This document shows positions 1-8,648 of a stretch of DNA of 64,000 nt, piece by piece. The position numbers and the translations under genes are program-made. The notes beneath the pieces were generated by a model. It saw only the letters and a list, made by a program, of their open reading frames with translations. It searched no databases and was not told where the DNA came from. Within the stretch, counting starts at the first letter, position 1, and every line of letters starts with the position of its first letter. This stretch comes from Clostridia bacterium (GTDB taxonomy: Bacteria > Bacillota > Clostridia > Oscillospirales > Butyricicoccaceae), in assembly GCA_029099685.1 (NCBI GenBank), contig JAQXOO010000026.1, forward strand, positions 1 to 64,000, in the 5' to 3' direction.

Positions 1-1
1 G

Positions 2-127
2 GAACTGGCAGATGAAGTGATTCTCGAGGGGAACTGGGAAGAAATTTTCGCTGCCTGGTTTGCCGATCAAGGCAGCGTGCTGAAGCGCCCGGAACAGACA
101 ACTGTGCTGAATTGGAAAACGAAGTAA
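2..127 (+). CDS. C-terminal fragment of an unidentified protein, cut by the window edge
   Basis: An open frame runs from the first bases to a TAA at 125-127, giving 41 residues that end in LNWKTK. The fragment is mildly acidic and contains GNWEEIF and FAAWFADQG. I do not recognise the family from this short tail. It is listed because the frame is open to the window edge and a plausible terminator follows about 100 bases later. It could also be chance. Confidence 0.4.
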   Translation, partial: ELADEVILEGNWEEIFAAWFADQGSVLKRPEQTTVLNWKTK

Positions 128-225
128 ACCAATATTACACCGGAAAAACCCCGCACTGTCTGAAAGCAAACATTTTTAAGACCAGTATTTGATTTTATTG
201 GCTTGAAAATACCTAACACTAAATG

Positions 226-262
226 AGAGATATTGACCTTGGCACGTTGATATCTCTTTTTT
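226..262 (+). terminator. Rho-independent terminator
   Basis: A stem AGAGATAT/ATATCTCT with a 16-base loop is followed directly by a run of T. It lies about 100 bases after the stop of the partial gene at the window edge and probably ends that transcript. Confidence 0.5.
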
Positions 263-302
263 AGTGGGAGAAATAGACATTGTTTAGGGGGTGCATTAGG
301 GG

Positions 303-380
303 GTGCAATCGTTCGATTGTATCAAAATGGTGGTTACGATGAATCCCTGTAAGTGCGGCTGGTACGGCGATCCCGGCTGC
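303..380 (+). pseudogene. Possible remnant of a ComM/YifB Mg-chelatase-like gene
   Basis: The forward frame reads VVTMNPCKCGWYGDPG. This closely resembles the conserved MNPCxCGxYGDP segment of the YifB/ComM family of AAA+ helicases, which act on DNA during natural transformation. Nothing upstream resembles the AAA+ core (Walker A or B), and the similarity stops after about 25 residues. The frame itself stays open to 557. I read it as a decayed fragment. The match is short, so coincidence cannot be excluded without a profile search. Confidence 0.35.
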
Positions 381-910
381 CGCCCCAAATATAAGGCTGA
401 TTTGTTCCCCCATACACCGGGATGTGATATGTTCCCGTGTACCGCGGACATTCAAGCCATTGTCTCGTGGCACGTGGAGACGGTCGTCTTGCTTTCCAGG
501 GAAGAAGGCGGCTCGAAAAGGGGACAGGCAGAAAAGTGCGGAAGCATTCGCACATGATGGAAAGACAGTTGGTCTGCAGCAGACAGATCGGCTGGGATAA
601 CAAAGCATATCAGCCCGCCTGGTCGCAGTCCAACCGGTTTCAGACCAGCACAGCCATAACAGATCCCTTCCTGGCTTTTTTGGAAGGCTTCGCGGAACAT
701 CTGGAGATCGTCAGTTGGGAACTGGATGGAGGCAAGGCCGCCGCCCAAGCGGAAGGCCTGTGAGCTTGCGCGCCTTAGGTGGGTCCCGCCGGGGGTCATT
801 CCAACTGCGTTGCGGCAGGTTGGACCCCGGGAAGCCGGGAAAATGACCGGGGCGGTATGCCTGCCGAAGACGCCTGAACGGCAAAAATACAGCGGATAGG
901 GGGAGAAGCC

Positions 911-1420
911 ATGATCCGGCTTGAGGAAATAACCAATCAAAACGTTTGGAAAGTCTGCGCCCTGAGACCCTTTGACAGCCAAAAGGACTTTGTGGCCGAG
1001 AATGTTCAAAGCCTGGCGGAAGCCTATGCCACCCGGAACGAGGGCCACAATGCCCTCCCACTGGCGGTATACGATGAGAATGTCCTGATCGGCTTTGTCA
1101 TGGTGGGAAAGGGCACCGTGGGAAACGGCACCGTGGGAAACGGGGAGGAAAGCGCCCTGATCCGGGACAACTACTGTCTCTGGCGGCTGATGATCGACCG
1201 GAATTTCCAGGGCCGGGGCTACGGCCGGCAGACGGTGGAGGCAGTCCTGGCGCTGGTCAGGACCTGCCCGTTCGGTCCGGCTGAAAAGATCTGGCTGTCC
1301 TATGAACCGGAAAACACCCGCGCCCGGGACCTGTACCGGCGCTGCGGCTTTGCGGAGACCGGAGAGCTGTGCGAGGGCGAGATCATTGCCGTGTACGACC
1401 TGCGCAAGGGCGGCAAGTGA
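911..1420 (+). CDS. GNAT-family N-acetyltransferase (spermidine acetyltransferase-like)
   Basis: The 169-residue protein has the GNAT fold pattern. Motif A, which binds the acetyl-CoA pyrophosphate, is at about 93-110 (WRLMIDRNFQGRGYG), and motif B (ENTRARDLYRRCGF) is at about 134-147. The closest general type is the BltD/PaiA-like diamine or polyamine acetyltransferase group, but the substrate cannot be read from sequence. The ATG follows a clear AGGGGGAGAAG ribosome binding site. An odd glycine-rich insert at residues 66-79, made of a 15-bp tandem repeat, sits between two beta strands of the acetyl-CoA site. The MFS gene follows 28 bases downstream and is probably co-transcribed. Confidence 0.85.
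   Translation: MIRLEEITNQNVWKVCALRPFDSQKDFVAENVQSLAEAYATRNEGHNALPLAVYDENVLIGFVMVGKGTVGNGTVGNGEESALIRDNYCLWRLMIDRNFQGRGYGRQTVEAVLALVRTCPFGPAEKIWLSYEPENTRARDLYRRCGFAETGELCEGEIIAVYDLRKGGK
1103..1145 (+). repeat. 15-bp in-frame tandem repeat inside the acetyltransferase gene
   Basis: The unit GTGGGAAACGGCACC occurs nearly three times in a row and encodes GKGTVGNGTVGNG. Because the unit is a multiple of three, gain or loss would change loop length without breaking the frame. Confidence 0.75.
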
Positions 1421-1448
1421 CCGGGCCCTTGTTCCAAAACAAAGAAAA

Positions 1449-2660
1449 ATGAGCGTGAAAACCATGGAAAAGATCAAAACCGTATTTCGGGAGGACTCCC
1501 GCTTCAAGGTGTTTCTGCTGTCCGTTCTCATCACCGGCCTGTCCTACGGCCTGTACAAGGGGATGCTGGACAACTTTTTGGCCGAGGTGGTGGGCATGGG
1601 CGAAATGGGGCGCGGCGTCACCGAATTTTTCCGGGAGCTGCCCGGCATTTTGCTGGTGCTTCTGCTGGCAGCCTTTTATATGCTGTCGGCGGAGAGCCTG
1701 TACAAGGCCGGCGCCGTCATCATGCTGGCGGGCCTGGCCATGCATGCCGTCCTGCCGCCCACAAAGGTGCTGGCCACCCTGGCCATCTGTATGTATTCCC
1801 TGGGCGAGCACATCCAGCTGGGCATGAAAAACACCCTCACCCTGGAATATGCCCGGCCGGGCCGCGGGGGCACGGCTCTGGGCCTGCTCAGCTCCACCAA
1901 CCAGATCGGCACTCTGGCGGGGTATCTGGTGATCGTGCTGGTGTTCGCCCGGTTTGCGGAAAAGCAGCCCTACAGCCTGTTTTTCGCCCTGTCCGCTGTG
2001 CTGGCGGGGGTCAGCATGGTGTGCGCCATGGGCATCCGGGGCAAAAGCCAGACCGATGAAACCAAGCGCCGCTTCTATTTCCACAAAAAATACACCAAAT
2101 ATTATATGCTGGAGATGTTTTACGGCGCGCGGAAGCAGGTGTTTTTCACCTTTGGCCCCTATGTGCTCATCCTGTTTTACGGCGCCGGGGCCGCGGCGGT
2201 CAGCCTGCTCCATGCGGTATGCTCGGTGGCCGGCTTTTTGCTGTCTCCGGTGGTGGGACGCATCATCGACAAGGTGGGCTACAAGGCGGTGATGGTGGCA
2301 GACACCCTCATCCTGGTGGTGGTGTGCTTTTTCTACGGCTTCGCCCACCACCTGTTCCCCATGAAGACGGCCTTTCTGGTGTGCTGCGTCAACTATGTGC
2401 TGGATTCGGTGATCTCCCTGGCCTCCATGGCATCCAACGTCTATGTGCAGGACCTGGCGGACAGCCCCGACGAGGTGAAGGCCACCATCTCCACCGGCCT
2501 GTCCATCAACCATGTGATCACCATCTTCATCGCCCTGTTCGGCGGCTGGATCTGGCACGCCCTGGGCATCGAGACCCTGTTCATGCTGTCCGCGGGGCTG
2601 GGCCTGTGCAACAGCGCCTATGCTGCCACCATCCGGGTGGGAAAAGGGGAAAAAGCGTAA
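1449..2660 (+). CDS. Major facilitator superfamily transporter
   Basis: A 403-residue polytopic membrane protein with about 12 hydrophobic segments and the MFS layout: two six-helix halves joined by a charged loop near residues 205-235 (KSQTDETKRRFYFHKKY). A motif A-like loop (GRIIDKVGYKAVM) follows helix 8. The frame is open further upstream and would overlap the acetyltransferase, but that part lacks hydrophobic character, so I start at ATG 1449. ATG 1464 is the alternative, and neither has a strong ribosome binding site. The substrate is unknown. The gene ends at a terminator shared with rnpB on the other strand. Confidence 0.85.
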   Translation: MSVKTMEKIKTVFREDSRFKVFLLSVLITGLSYGLYKGMLDNFLAEVVGMGEMGRGVTEFFRELPGILLVLLLAAFYMLSAESLYKAGAVIMLAGLAMHAVLPPTKVLATLAICMYSLGEHIQLGMKNTLTLEYARPGRGGTALGLLSSTNQIGTLAGYLVIVLVFARFAEKQPYSLFFALSAVLAGVSMVCAMGIRGKSQTDETKRRFYFHKKYTKYYMLEMFYGARKQVFFTFGPYVLILFYGAGAAAVSLLHAVCSVAGFLLSPVVGRIIDKVGYKAVMVADTLILVVVCFFYGFAHHLFPMKTAFLVCCVNYVLDSVISLASMASNVYVQDLADSPDEVKATISTGLSINHVITIFIALFGGWIWHALGIETLFMLSAGLGLCNSAYAATIRVGKGEKA

Positions 2661-2669
2661 AAAACACAG

Positions 2670-2701
2670 AAAAAAGCACCGTCAGCGACGGCGCTTTTTT
2701 T
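2670..2701. terminator. Bidirectional terminator between the MFS gene and rnpB
   Basis: The stem GCaCCGTC/GACGGcGC has an A-run before it and a T-run after it, so it can end the MFS transcript going right and the RNase P RNA transcript going left. Confidence 0.8.
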
Positions 2702-2709
2702 GACGTATA

Positions 2710-3049
2710 AGATGCAGCGGGCCTGTAAGCCGGGTTCTGTGGTCGGCAGCCATCTATCTGGGACGGACATTGCTGCCCGCCTCAAGCCACCTGTCCGGAG
2801 ATTGGCCGAGCAAGCCGTAGCCCCCGAGTCGGTGTTGCTTCGGATAGAGTTTACAGGATGGGCCTGTTGCCAGGTCCACCGGTGGGCTCTTACCCCACCT
2901 TTCCACCCTTACCGCGCAAAGCGCGGCGGTCTATTTCTGTTGCACTTGTCCGGCGGTCGCCCGCGGCCGATGTTATCGGTTATCCTGCTCTGTGAAGCCC
3001 GGACTTTCCTCACGGAGTTGCCCTCCGCGCGGCTGCCCGGCCCGCTGCC
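2710..3049 (-). ncRNA. rnpB: RNase P RNA, bacterial class A
   Basis: This is the catalytic RNA that trims the 5' ends of precursor tRNAs. On the minus strand the universally conserved GAGGAAAGTCCGGGC block lies near the 5' end, ACAGAAATA and GGTAAGGGTGGAAAGG occur in the middle, and GAACCCGGCTTACAGGCCCG is at the 3' end. The P1 helix closes between CAGCGGGCC at the start and GGCCCGCTG at the end, which sets the limits to within a few bases. The order of conserved blocks fits type A, not Bacillus type B. A strong promoter lies upstream. Confidence 0.95.
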
Positions 3050-3054
3050 GTTTT

Positions 3055-3083
3055 ATTCTATCAGCGCCGGGAGAAAATGTCAA
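3055..3083 (-). promoter_or_regulatory. rnpB promoter
   Basis: On the minus strand TTGACA and TAGAAT are separated by 17 bases. The predicted start falls at the 5' end of the P1 helix of RNase P RNA. Confidence 0.8.
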
Positions 3084-3107
3084 GGCGGCAGGGGCGCGCC
3101 GCCGCCT

Positions 3108-3136
3108 TTGACTTCTTAAGAAATATTTCATAAATG
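3108..3136 (+). promoter_or_regulatory. Likely promoter of the S-layer-like gene
   Basis: TTGACT and TAAATG are separated by 17 bases, about 90 bases before the GTG start. A second AT-rich element, TATGATATGAT at 3171-3181, could be an alternative -10. Confidence 0.45.
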
Positions 3137-3227
3137 AAACGATAAAAAGCAGTATCTTTTTTAAGCGGAATATGATATGATGAGTCCAGAAACGTGAAAC
3201 CCCGGAAAATCAAAAGGAGGTTATATT

Positions 3228-6110
3228 GTGAAAGTATTTGGGAAAAAGACCCTGGCCCTGGTGCTGACCATCGCCATGGCCCTGTCTCTGTGCAGCTTCA
3301 CCGCGTTCGCGGAGGAGGGGACGACGTATGTCTTGGTCGGTGACAACGCCACTTTGACTGCACCCAGCGAAGCTGGTTCTGCTACAGTGACGTGGAGTAG
3401 TAATAATGACGCCGTTGCGACTGTAAGCGCCGACGACGGCAAAGTCACTGGCGTAGCGCCCGGTGATGCAACGATTACGGCTACCTGGACTCCTGCTGCA
3501 ACCGAAGAAGGATCTTCGTCCGAACAGAAGAAAGAGTATCCTGTGACTGTGGTGGCAAAAACGGTTACAGCGGTAGCGTTCAAAAATCCCACTGATGCAA
3601 CTTACAATGTTCCTTACAAAGCAACTTTCAATGCAAATGTGTTGGATAATATCAAGTTTACGGTCAAGTACGGCGAACATATTACTAAGGAAGTTACCGC
3701 TTCCTCTTGGACGCCCAACGGAACTTTGGCTACTACAGATATCACCTCAACGGTTGAGTACACCCCCTCGATTGCTGATGTACCCGCTGAAGGTGTTACT
3801 GTCCCCAAGGCGACTGTTAAAGTTGTCAAGGCTCAGTTGGCATACGGGGCTTCCACCAATGTTGGAACGATTACTGTTCTGCTGGGCACCCGTGAGGCTG
3901 ACTTGCAGCTGCCTACGTACGCGCCCCTTTCTTTGAACAATGGTACATCCAGAAACTTCGGCATTGGCAGTTCCACTGGCGGCAGCAGTTCTTTGGAAAA
4001 CGGCTTGTTCGATGCGTGGACCAGTGCGGATTATAATGATGATAAAGTAGGCACCTATACCTTCAAGGCTGCCTGGAAGGGCAACAGCGCATATTATTCT
4101 CTGGCAGACCTGACTCTGACTGTCAAGGTCGTTGACAGTGATTTTACCGTTACTGCCGGGTATGAAGGAAAATCTTTGAAGAGTGTCCTTGATGATATCA
4201 GCACCCTGCTGAAAGGTATGTATGGCAGAGGTTTGGCGACCATCGAGTTTACGGATCTGAAGCTGGATGGCGGCGAACTCTACATCAAGGATAAGGATGA
4301 GTTGACCGAGGCCGATGAGACGTATTATGATGTGGACGAGTTTGACGACATCGTTTACTATCCCAACGGCACCGGCGAGACCAGCAAAATCTACTACACC
4401 GCTTATACTTCTAATGATCGTGAAGATATCTCCGGTATCATTACGCTGAAGTCTTCTGAGTTTGTACTGCTGACCGCTGAGATCGATGACAAGGGCACCG
4501 TGCAGTTCAGCGCCAGCGACTTTGAAGATGCGATCGCAGACTGGGACGATGACTGGACGCTGGATTATGTCAAGTTCAGCAGCATCCCCAATTCCACCAG
4601 CAAGGGCTATCTCTACACCGAATACGATGAGGATTCCAGCAAGAACACTCTGGCCAAGACCTCTGTCAAGTATTATGTGGAACCCGAGGGAAAAGACCTG
4701 GGCCTGGATGACCTGACCTATGTTCCCGGCTCCAAGACCTCCGGTATGGTGGCTATCGAGTTCAAGGCTTATCTTGTAGATGGCAAGAAAACAGATGATG
4801 TTGAGGGCGTCTATCAGATCAATGTGATCGAAAAGGCCGACCTCACCATCGAGGCGGGCGTGAAGGAATCCGTCAGCTTCGACCTGGATATGTTCGAGGA
4901 GTTCTATCAGGAGAACATCAGCAAGAACTATAAGAACTATGACATCGTGGCCGTCTCCTTCAGCGGTGTGCCCAACAGCAAGGAAAAGGGCTATCTGCGC
5001 AACGACGGCAAGAGCATCAAGAGCCCCAACGACAAGAAGTTCTATATCGACAGCGACAAAGAGGGCGATTACGCCTTTGAGGACCTGACCTTCGAGGGCG
5101 GCAGCAAGGCTTCCACCACCCGTGCCGAGTTCACGGTCTATGCCAAGAAGGACGGCAAGGGCACTGCCAAGACCGTCACCGGCACCATCGACTTCATCGT
5201 GGGCTCCACCCACAGCCTGAGCGGCTCCATCAAGGCCTCTGAGACCATGAAGTTCGCCGCCAGCCTGTCCGCTTTCGAGGACCTGGGCGGCAACGACAAC
5301 GTCTACGTCACCTTTACCGGCCTGCCCAACGGCGGCAAGCTGGTCTATAACTGGGGCACCGGCTCTCAGGAGGATGTCAAGGTCGGCACTGAGTACTACC
5401 TCAGCTACAAGGCCGGCAAAAAGCTGCTGAGCAACGTCACCTTCGTCCCCAGCTACTCCTCCAGCAAGCAGGCCCGCACCATCTCCATCCCCGTCAAGGC
5501 CTACAACAGCAAGGAAAAGGCCGTCACCGGCACCATCAACATCACCGTGAACTACGCGGCCTATTCCTCCAAGTTTACCGATATCACCACCAGCACCTAT
5601 GCCGACTCCGTTGATTTCCTGTATAACCAGGGCATCACCACCGGCATGACCACAACCACCTTCGGCCCCAACAGCAACGTCACCCGCGCCCAGTTCGTCA
5701 CCTTCCTGTACCGTGCCGCCGGCCAGCCCGCTGTCACCGGCGTCACCAACAAGTTCACCGACGTGAAGTCCACCGGCACCTACGCCTATGCGTACAATGC
5801 CATCCTGTGGGCCGTCCAGAACAACATCACCACCGGCCGCAGCGCCACCAAGTTTGACCCTGCCGCCAACGTGACCCATCAGGAACTGCTGACCTTCCTG
5901 TACCGCTATGACGTGAATTATCTGGGCCATCCCGGCACCCAGGGCTCTCTGTCCGGCTTCAGCGATGCTTCCAGCCTGCAGTCCTATGCCGTGGCTCCCG
6001 CCAAGTGGGCCGCCTATAAGGGCATTATCGACGGTTACACCCTGCAGCCCGCCGTGGCCGGTTCCCGCGCCACCGTGGCTCTGTGGCTGCACCGCATGCT
6101 GACCCTGTAA
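3228..6110 (+). CDS. S-layer homology (SLH) surface protein with Ig-like domains
   Basis: A 960-residue secreted protein. It starts at GTG 3228 after a very strong AAAGGAGG site. A signal peptide covers residues 1-28 (cut after TAFA), and a bacterial Ig-like (Big_2) domain lies at about 31-105. From about 305 to 775 there are roughly four copies of a 110-120-residue module marked by PNSxxKGYLY, YY, LTYVPGS and KAY. Three SLH domains, which usually anchor proteins to pyruvylated secondary wall polymer, lie at about 781-840, 842-900 and 908-958. The third is degenerate near its end. The first 1.2 kb has looser, more AT-rich codons than the rest. A structural or S-layer-associated role is likely, and no enzymatic domain is visible. 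Confidence 0.9.
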   Translation: MKVFGKKTLALVLTIAMALSLCSFTAFAEEGTTYVLVGDNATLTAPSEAGSATVTWSSNNDAVATVSADDGKVTGVAPGDATITATWTPAATEEGSSSEQKKEYPVTVVAKTVTAVAFKNPTDATYNVPYKATFNANVLDNIKFTVKYGEHITKEVTASSWTPNGTLATTDITSTVEYTPSIADVPAEGVTVPKATVKVVKAQLAYGASTNVGTITVLLGTREADLQLPTYAPLSLNNGTSRNFGIGSSTGGSSSLENGLFDAWTSADYNDDKVGTYTFKAAWKGNSAYYSLADLTLTVKVVDSDFTVTAGYEGKSLKSVLDDISTLLKGMYGRGLATIEFTDLKLDGGELYIKDKDELTEADETYYDVDEFDDIVYYPNGTGETSKIYYTAYTSNDREDISGIITLKSSEFVLLTAEIDDKGTVQFSASDFEDAIADWDDDWTLDYVKFSSIPNSTSKGYLYTEYDEDSSKNTLAKTSVKYYVEPEGKDLGLDDLTYVPGSKTSGMVAIEFKAYLVDGKKTDDVEGVYQINVIEKADLTIEAGVKESVSFDLDMFEEFYQENISKNYKNYDIVAVSFSGVPNSKEKGYLRNDGKSIKSPNDKKFYIDSDKEGDYAFEDLTFEGGSKASTTRAEFTVYAKKDGKGTAKTVTGTIDFIVGSTHSLSGSIKASETMKFAASLSAFEDLGGNDNVYVTFTGLPNGGKLVYNWGTGSQEDVKVGTEYYLSYKAGKKLLSNVTFVPSYSSSKQARTISIPVKAYNSKEKAVTGTINITVNYAAYSSKFTDITTSTYADSVDFLYNQGITTGMTTTTFGPNSNVTRAQFVTFLYRAAGQPAVTGVTNKFTDVKSTGTYAYAYNAILWAVQNNITTGRSATKFDPAANVTHQELLTFLYRYDVNYLGHPGTQGSLSGFSDASSLQSYAVAPAKWAAYKGIIDGYTLQPAVAGSRATVALWLHRMLTL

Positions 6111-6125
6111 ACCAAACCCATTCCC

Positions 6126-6155
6126 AAGAGACGGCCGAAAGGCCGTCTCTTTTTC
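6126..6155 (+). terminator. Terminator of the S-layer-like gene
   Basis: Perfect 10-bp stem AGAGACGGCC/GGCCGTCTCT with a GAAA loop, followed by TTTTC. Confidence 0.85.
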
Positions 6156-6157
6156 TG

Positions 6158-6186
6158 TTGCACACCGGGGGCGGTTGGGGTATAAT
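6158..6186 (+). promoter_or_regulatory. murD promoter
   Basis: TTGCAC and a perfect TATAAT with a 17-base spacer, 28 bases before the murD ATG. The likely operon is murD plus the four peptidase genes. Confidence 0.8.
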
Positions 6187-6213
6187 AGGAACGGAAATTC
6201 GTGCCTGGAGGCG

Positions 6214-7593
6214 ATGGATTTGACATTGGAAGCATATCTGGCGGGCCTGCGCGGCAAGCGGGTCACCGTCATCGGCATCGGCGTGTCCAACCGCCCGCTG
6301 CTGCGGCTGCTGGCCTGCGCGGGGGCAAAGGTCACTGCCAGAGACCGGAAAACCGAAGAACAGCTGGGCGACATCGTGCCCCGGCTCCGGGAGTGGGGCG
6401 TGGAGCTGGTGCTGGGCGAGGACTATATGGAGGGCATCGGCGGAGATGTGGTGTTCCGCACCCCCAGCCTGCGGCCCGACCATCCCGGCCTGCTGGCCGC
6501 CGTGGAACAGGGGGCCAGGCTGACCTCGGAGATGGAGGTCTTTTTTGAGGTGTGTCCCTGCCCGGTGATCGCCGTCACCGGCAGCGACGGCAAGACCACC
6601 ACCACCACCGTCATCGCGGAGATGCTCCGGGCGGCGGGCAAAACCGTTTGGCTGGGGGGCAACATCGGCACGCCCCTGCTGGACAAGGCGGGAAGCATGA
6701 AGCCCGGCGACGTGGCCGTGCTGGAGCTGTCCTCCTTCCAGCTGATGACCATGGAAACGTCCCCCCACATCGCGGTGGTCACCAATCTCAGCCCAAATCA
6801 CCTGGATATCCACCGGGACATGGCCGAGTATGTGGAGGCCAAGTGCAATATTTTCAAGCATCAGGGCCGGCGGGATGTGGTGGTGCTGAACTATGACAAC
6901 GAGATCACCCGCTCCCTGGCGGAAAAAGCGCCGGGCGAGGTGCGGTTTTTCTCCAAGAACAGCCTGCCCATGCCCGGCGGCGTCTGGCTGAAAAACGGAC
7001 AGATGCTGAACAACGGCGAAGCCGTTATGGACATCGCGGACATCCGCATCCCCGGGATGCACAACGTGGAAAACTACATGGCGGCCTGCGCCGCCCTGCG
7101 GGGCCTCGTCCCGCCGGAGGTCATAGCCAAGGTCGCCCGGGAGTTTGCCGGGGTGGAGCACCGGCAGGAGCTGGTGCGGGAGCTGGACGGCGTGCGGTGG
7201 TACAACGATTCCATCGCCAGCAGTCCCACCCGCACCTTGGCGGGGCTGAAGTGCTTTCCGCCGGAGCGGATCATTCTCATCGCCGGGGGCTATGACAAGC
7301 ACATCCCCTTTGACGAGCTGGGCCGCGCCCTGCCCTCCGGCGCACGGGTCGTGCTGCTGTGCGGCGCCACCGCCCAAAAGATCGGGGATGCCGTCCGGGC
7401 GGCGCCGGATTACCGTCCGGGCAGGCCGGAAATGGTATGTTTTGACAAGCTGGACGATGTGGTGGCCTATGCCCAGACCATCGCAAAGCCCGGGGACTGC
7501 GTGCTGTTCAGCCCGGCCTGCGCTTCCTTTGACCAGTTCCCCAATTTTATGGAGCGCGGCCGGTATTTCAAGGAAAAAGTCAAGCAATTATAG
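6214..7593 (+). CDS. murD: UDP-N-acetylmuramoylalanine--D-glutamate ligase
   Basis: The cytoplasmic Mur ligase that adds D-glutamate to UDP-MurNAc-L-Ala in peptidoglycan synthesis. The 459-residue protein has an N-terminal Rossmann-like domain (VTVIGIGVSN), the ATP P-loop GSDGKTTTT in the central domain, NHLDIHRDM, and the C-terminal NDSIASSPTRT and FSPACASFDQF motifs of MurD. The P-loop has SD where GTNGKT is usual, and SIASSP replaces the more common SKATN. I start at ATG 6214 because GGAGG lies three bases upstream and TATAAT would otherwise be inside the gene. It sits outside a division and cell wall cluster, next to peptidase genes. Confidence 0.93.
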   Translation: MDLTLEAYLAGLRGKRVTVIGIGVSNRPLLRLLACAGAKVTARDRKTEEQLGDIVPRLREWGVELVLGEDYMEGIGGDVVFRTPSLRPDHPGLLAAVEQGARLTSEMEVFFEVCPCPVIAVTGSDGKTTTTTVIAEMLRAAGKTVWLGGNIGTPLLDKAGSMKPGDVAVLELSSFQLMTMETSPHIAVVTNLSPNHLDIHRDMAEYVEAKCNIFKHQGRRDVVVLNYDNEITRSLAEKAPGEVRFFSKNSLPMPGGVWLKNGQMLNNGEAVMDIADIRIPGMHNVENYMAACAALRGLVPPEVIAKVAREFAGVEHRQELVRELDGVRWYNDSIASSPTRTLAGLKCFPPERIILIAGGYDKHIPFDELGRALPSGARVVLLCGATAQKIGDAVRAAPDYRPGRPEMVCFDKLDDVVAYAQTIAKPGDCVLFSPACASFDQFPNFMERGRYFKEKVKQL

Positions 7594-7614
7594 ACAGAAA
7601 GAGGTGTATAGGCT

Positions 7615-8646
7615 TTGAATTTGGCAGAAATGATCAAGAAGCTGACCTGCGCCTATGGCGTGTCGGGCGATGAGTTCCGGGTCAGCCGCATCGCCGCGGA
7701 GATGATGGAGTCTTATTTTGACCGGGTGGACATCGACGACTTCGGCAATGTGCTGGGCCGGAAGGACTGCGGCATCCCCGGGGCGAAAACCCTGCTGCTG
7801 GATGCCCACATCGACCAGATCGGCTTTTTGGTGACGGAGGTCACCCGGGAGGGCTTTTTGCGCTTTACAACCGTGGGCGGCGTGGACCAGCGGATGCTGC
7901 TGGGCAGTGAGCTGACGGTTTTGACCAAAAAGGGCCCCATCCTGGGCATCGTGGCGGCTATGCCGCCCCATCTGCAAAAGGCCGGCGACAACAAGAAATC
8001 CGTACCCATCCCCGAGATGGTGGTGGACATCGGCATGACCGGCGAACAGGCCAAAAAGGCCGTCCGGGTGGGCGACTTCATGGCCTTTGCCAATGACGCC
8101 ATGGAGCTGCAGGGCGACGCTTTGTGCGGAAAGGCCTTTGACGACCGGGCCTGCCTGGTGTGCCTGCTGTATGCCATGGAGCTGCTGAAGGGCAAGCCCC
8201 TGGCGGTCAACCTGGTGCTGGCGGCTTCCACCAAGGAGGAGACCGGCTTCCAGGGCGGCATCGCCACCGCCTTCCGGGTGAAGCCCGATTTCGGCATCGC
8301 CGTGGACGTGACCCACGCCCGCACCGGCGACGCTCCCAACGTCATCTGCAAGCTGGGCGACGGCGCGGACATCACCCTGGGCTCCAACTCCAACCCCAGG
8401 TTTGCCCGCAGGATGATCGAGGTGGCCCGGGCCAAGAAGATCCCCCATTTCGTCTCCGCCACGCCCTCTGCCAGCGGCACCAACGCCTGGCCCATGCAGA
8501 TGCAGGGCCAGGGTGTTACCACCCTGGTGGTCTCCCTGCCCCTGAAATATATGCACTCCCCGGTGGAGATGCTGCGTATGTGCGACGTGAAAAGCGTGGG
8601 CAAGCTGATCGCCGCGTTCATCGAGACCTTTGACGGGAGGCTGTGA
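7615..8646 (+). CDS. M42 family metallo-aminopeptidase, copy 1
   Basis: A 343-residue zinc or cobalt aminopeptidase of the M42 family (FrvX/YsdC/PepA-like; once annotated as endoglucanase M). Metal-binding and catalytic positions are visible: DAHIDQIGF (His, Asp), FDDRACL (Asp), KEETGFQGG (catalytic and metal Glu), AVDVTHA (Asp) and KYMHSPVE (His). Family members form large self-compartmentalised cytoplasmic particles that finish peptide degradation. The start is TTG 7615, seven bases after AGAGGTG; ATG 7630 is the alternative. It is the first of four tandem paralogues and overlaps the GTG upstream of the next start. Confidence 0.88.
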   Translation: MNLAEMIKKLTCAYGVSGDEFRVSRIAAEMMESYFDRVDIDDFGNVLGRKDCGIPGAKTLLLDAHIDQIGFLVTEVTREGFLRFTTVGGVDQRMLLGSELTVLTKKGPILGIVAAMPPHLQKAGDNKKSVPIPEMVVDIGMTGEQAKKAVRVGDFMAFANDAMELQGDALCGKAFDDRACLVCLLYAMELLKGKPLAVNLVLAASTKEETGFQGGIATAFRVKPDFGIAVDVTHARTGDAPNVICKLGDGADITLGSNSNPRFARRMIEVARAKKIPHFVSATPSASGTNAWPMQMQGQGVTTLVVSLPLKYMHSPVEMLRMCDVKSVGKLIAAFIETFDGRL

Positions 8647-8648
8647 CC

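Larger units (their letters stand above)
128..910. other. Gene-poor degenerate stretch
   Basis: Apart from a terminator (226-262) and a short ComM/YifB-like motif (303-380), I see no convincing gene. Open frames exist on both strands, for example forward 437-763 and reverse into the acetyltransferase region, but none has a good ribosome binding site or a recognisable family. The base composition is uneven, being AT-rich up to about 300 and GC-rich afterwards, which fits a scar of decayed or inserted DNA. Confidence 0.4.

Noticed and set aside
452..1534. Long reverse-strand open frame of 360 residues
   Set aside because: It runs antisense through the acetyltransferase, whose motifs and ribosome binding site are clear. 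The reverse protein has no recognisable family and the frame is kept open by GC-rich codons.
2700..3119. Forward 139-residue frame
   Set aside because: This is the complement of RNase P RNA, whose conserved blocks are all on the minus strand.
3747..6374. Reverse-strand frame of 875 residues across the S-layer-like gene
   Set aside because: Its composition (Gly, Ala, Val, Asp, His repeats) is the antisense image of the biased forward codons. The forward gene has a signal peptide and SLH domains.
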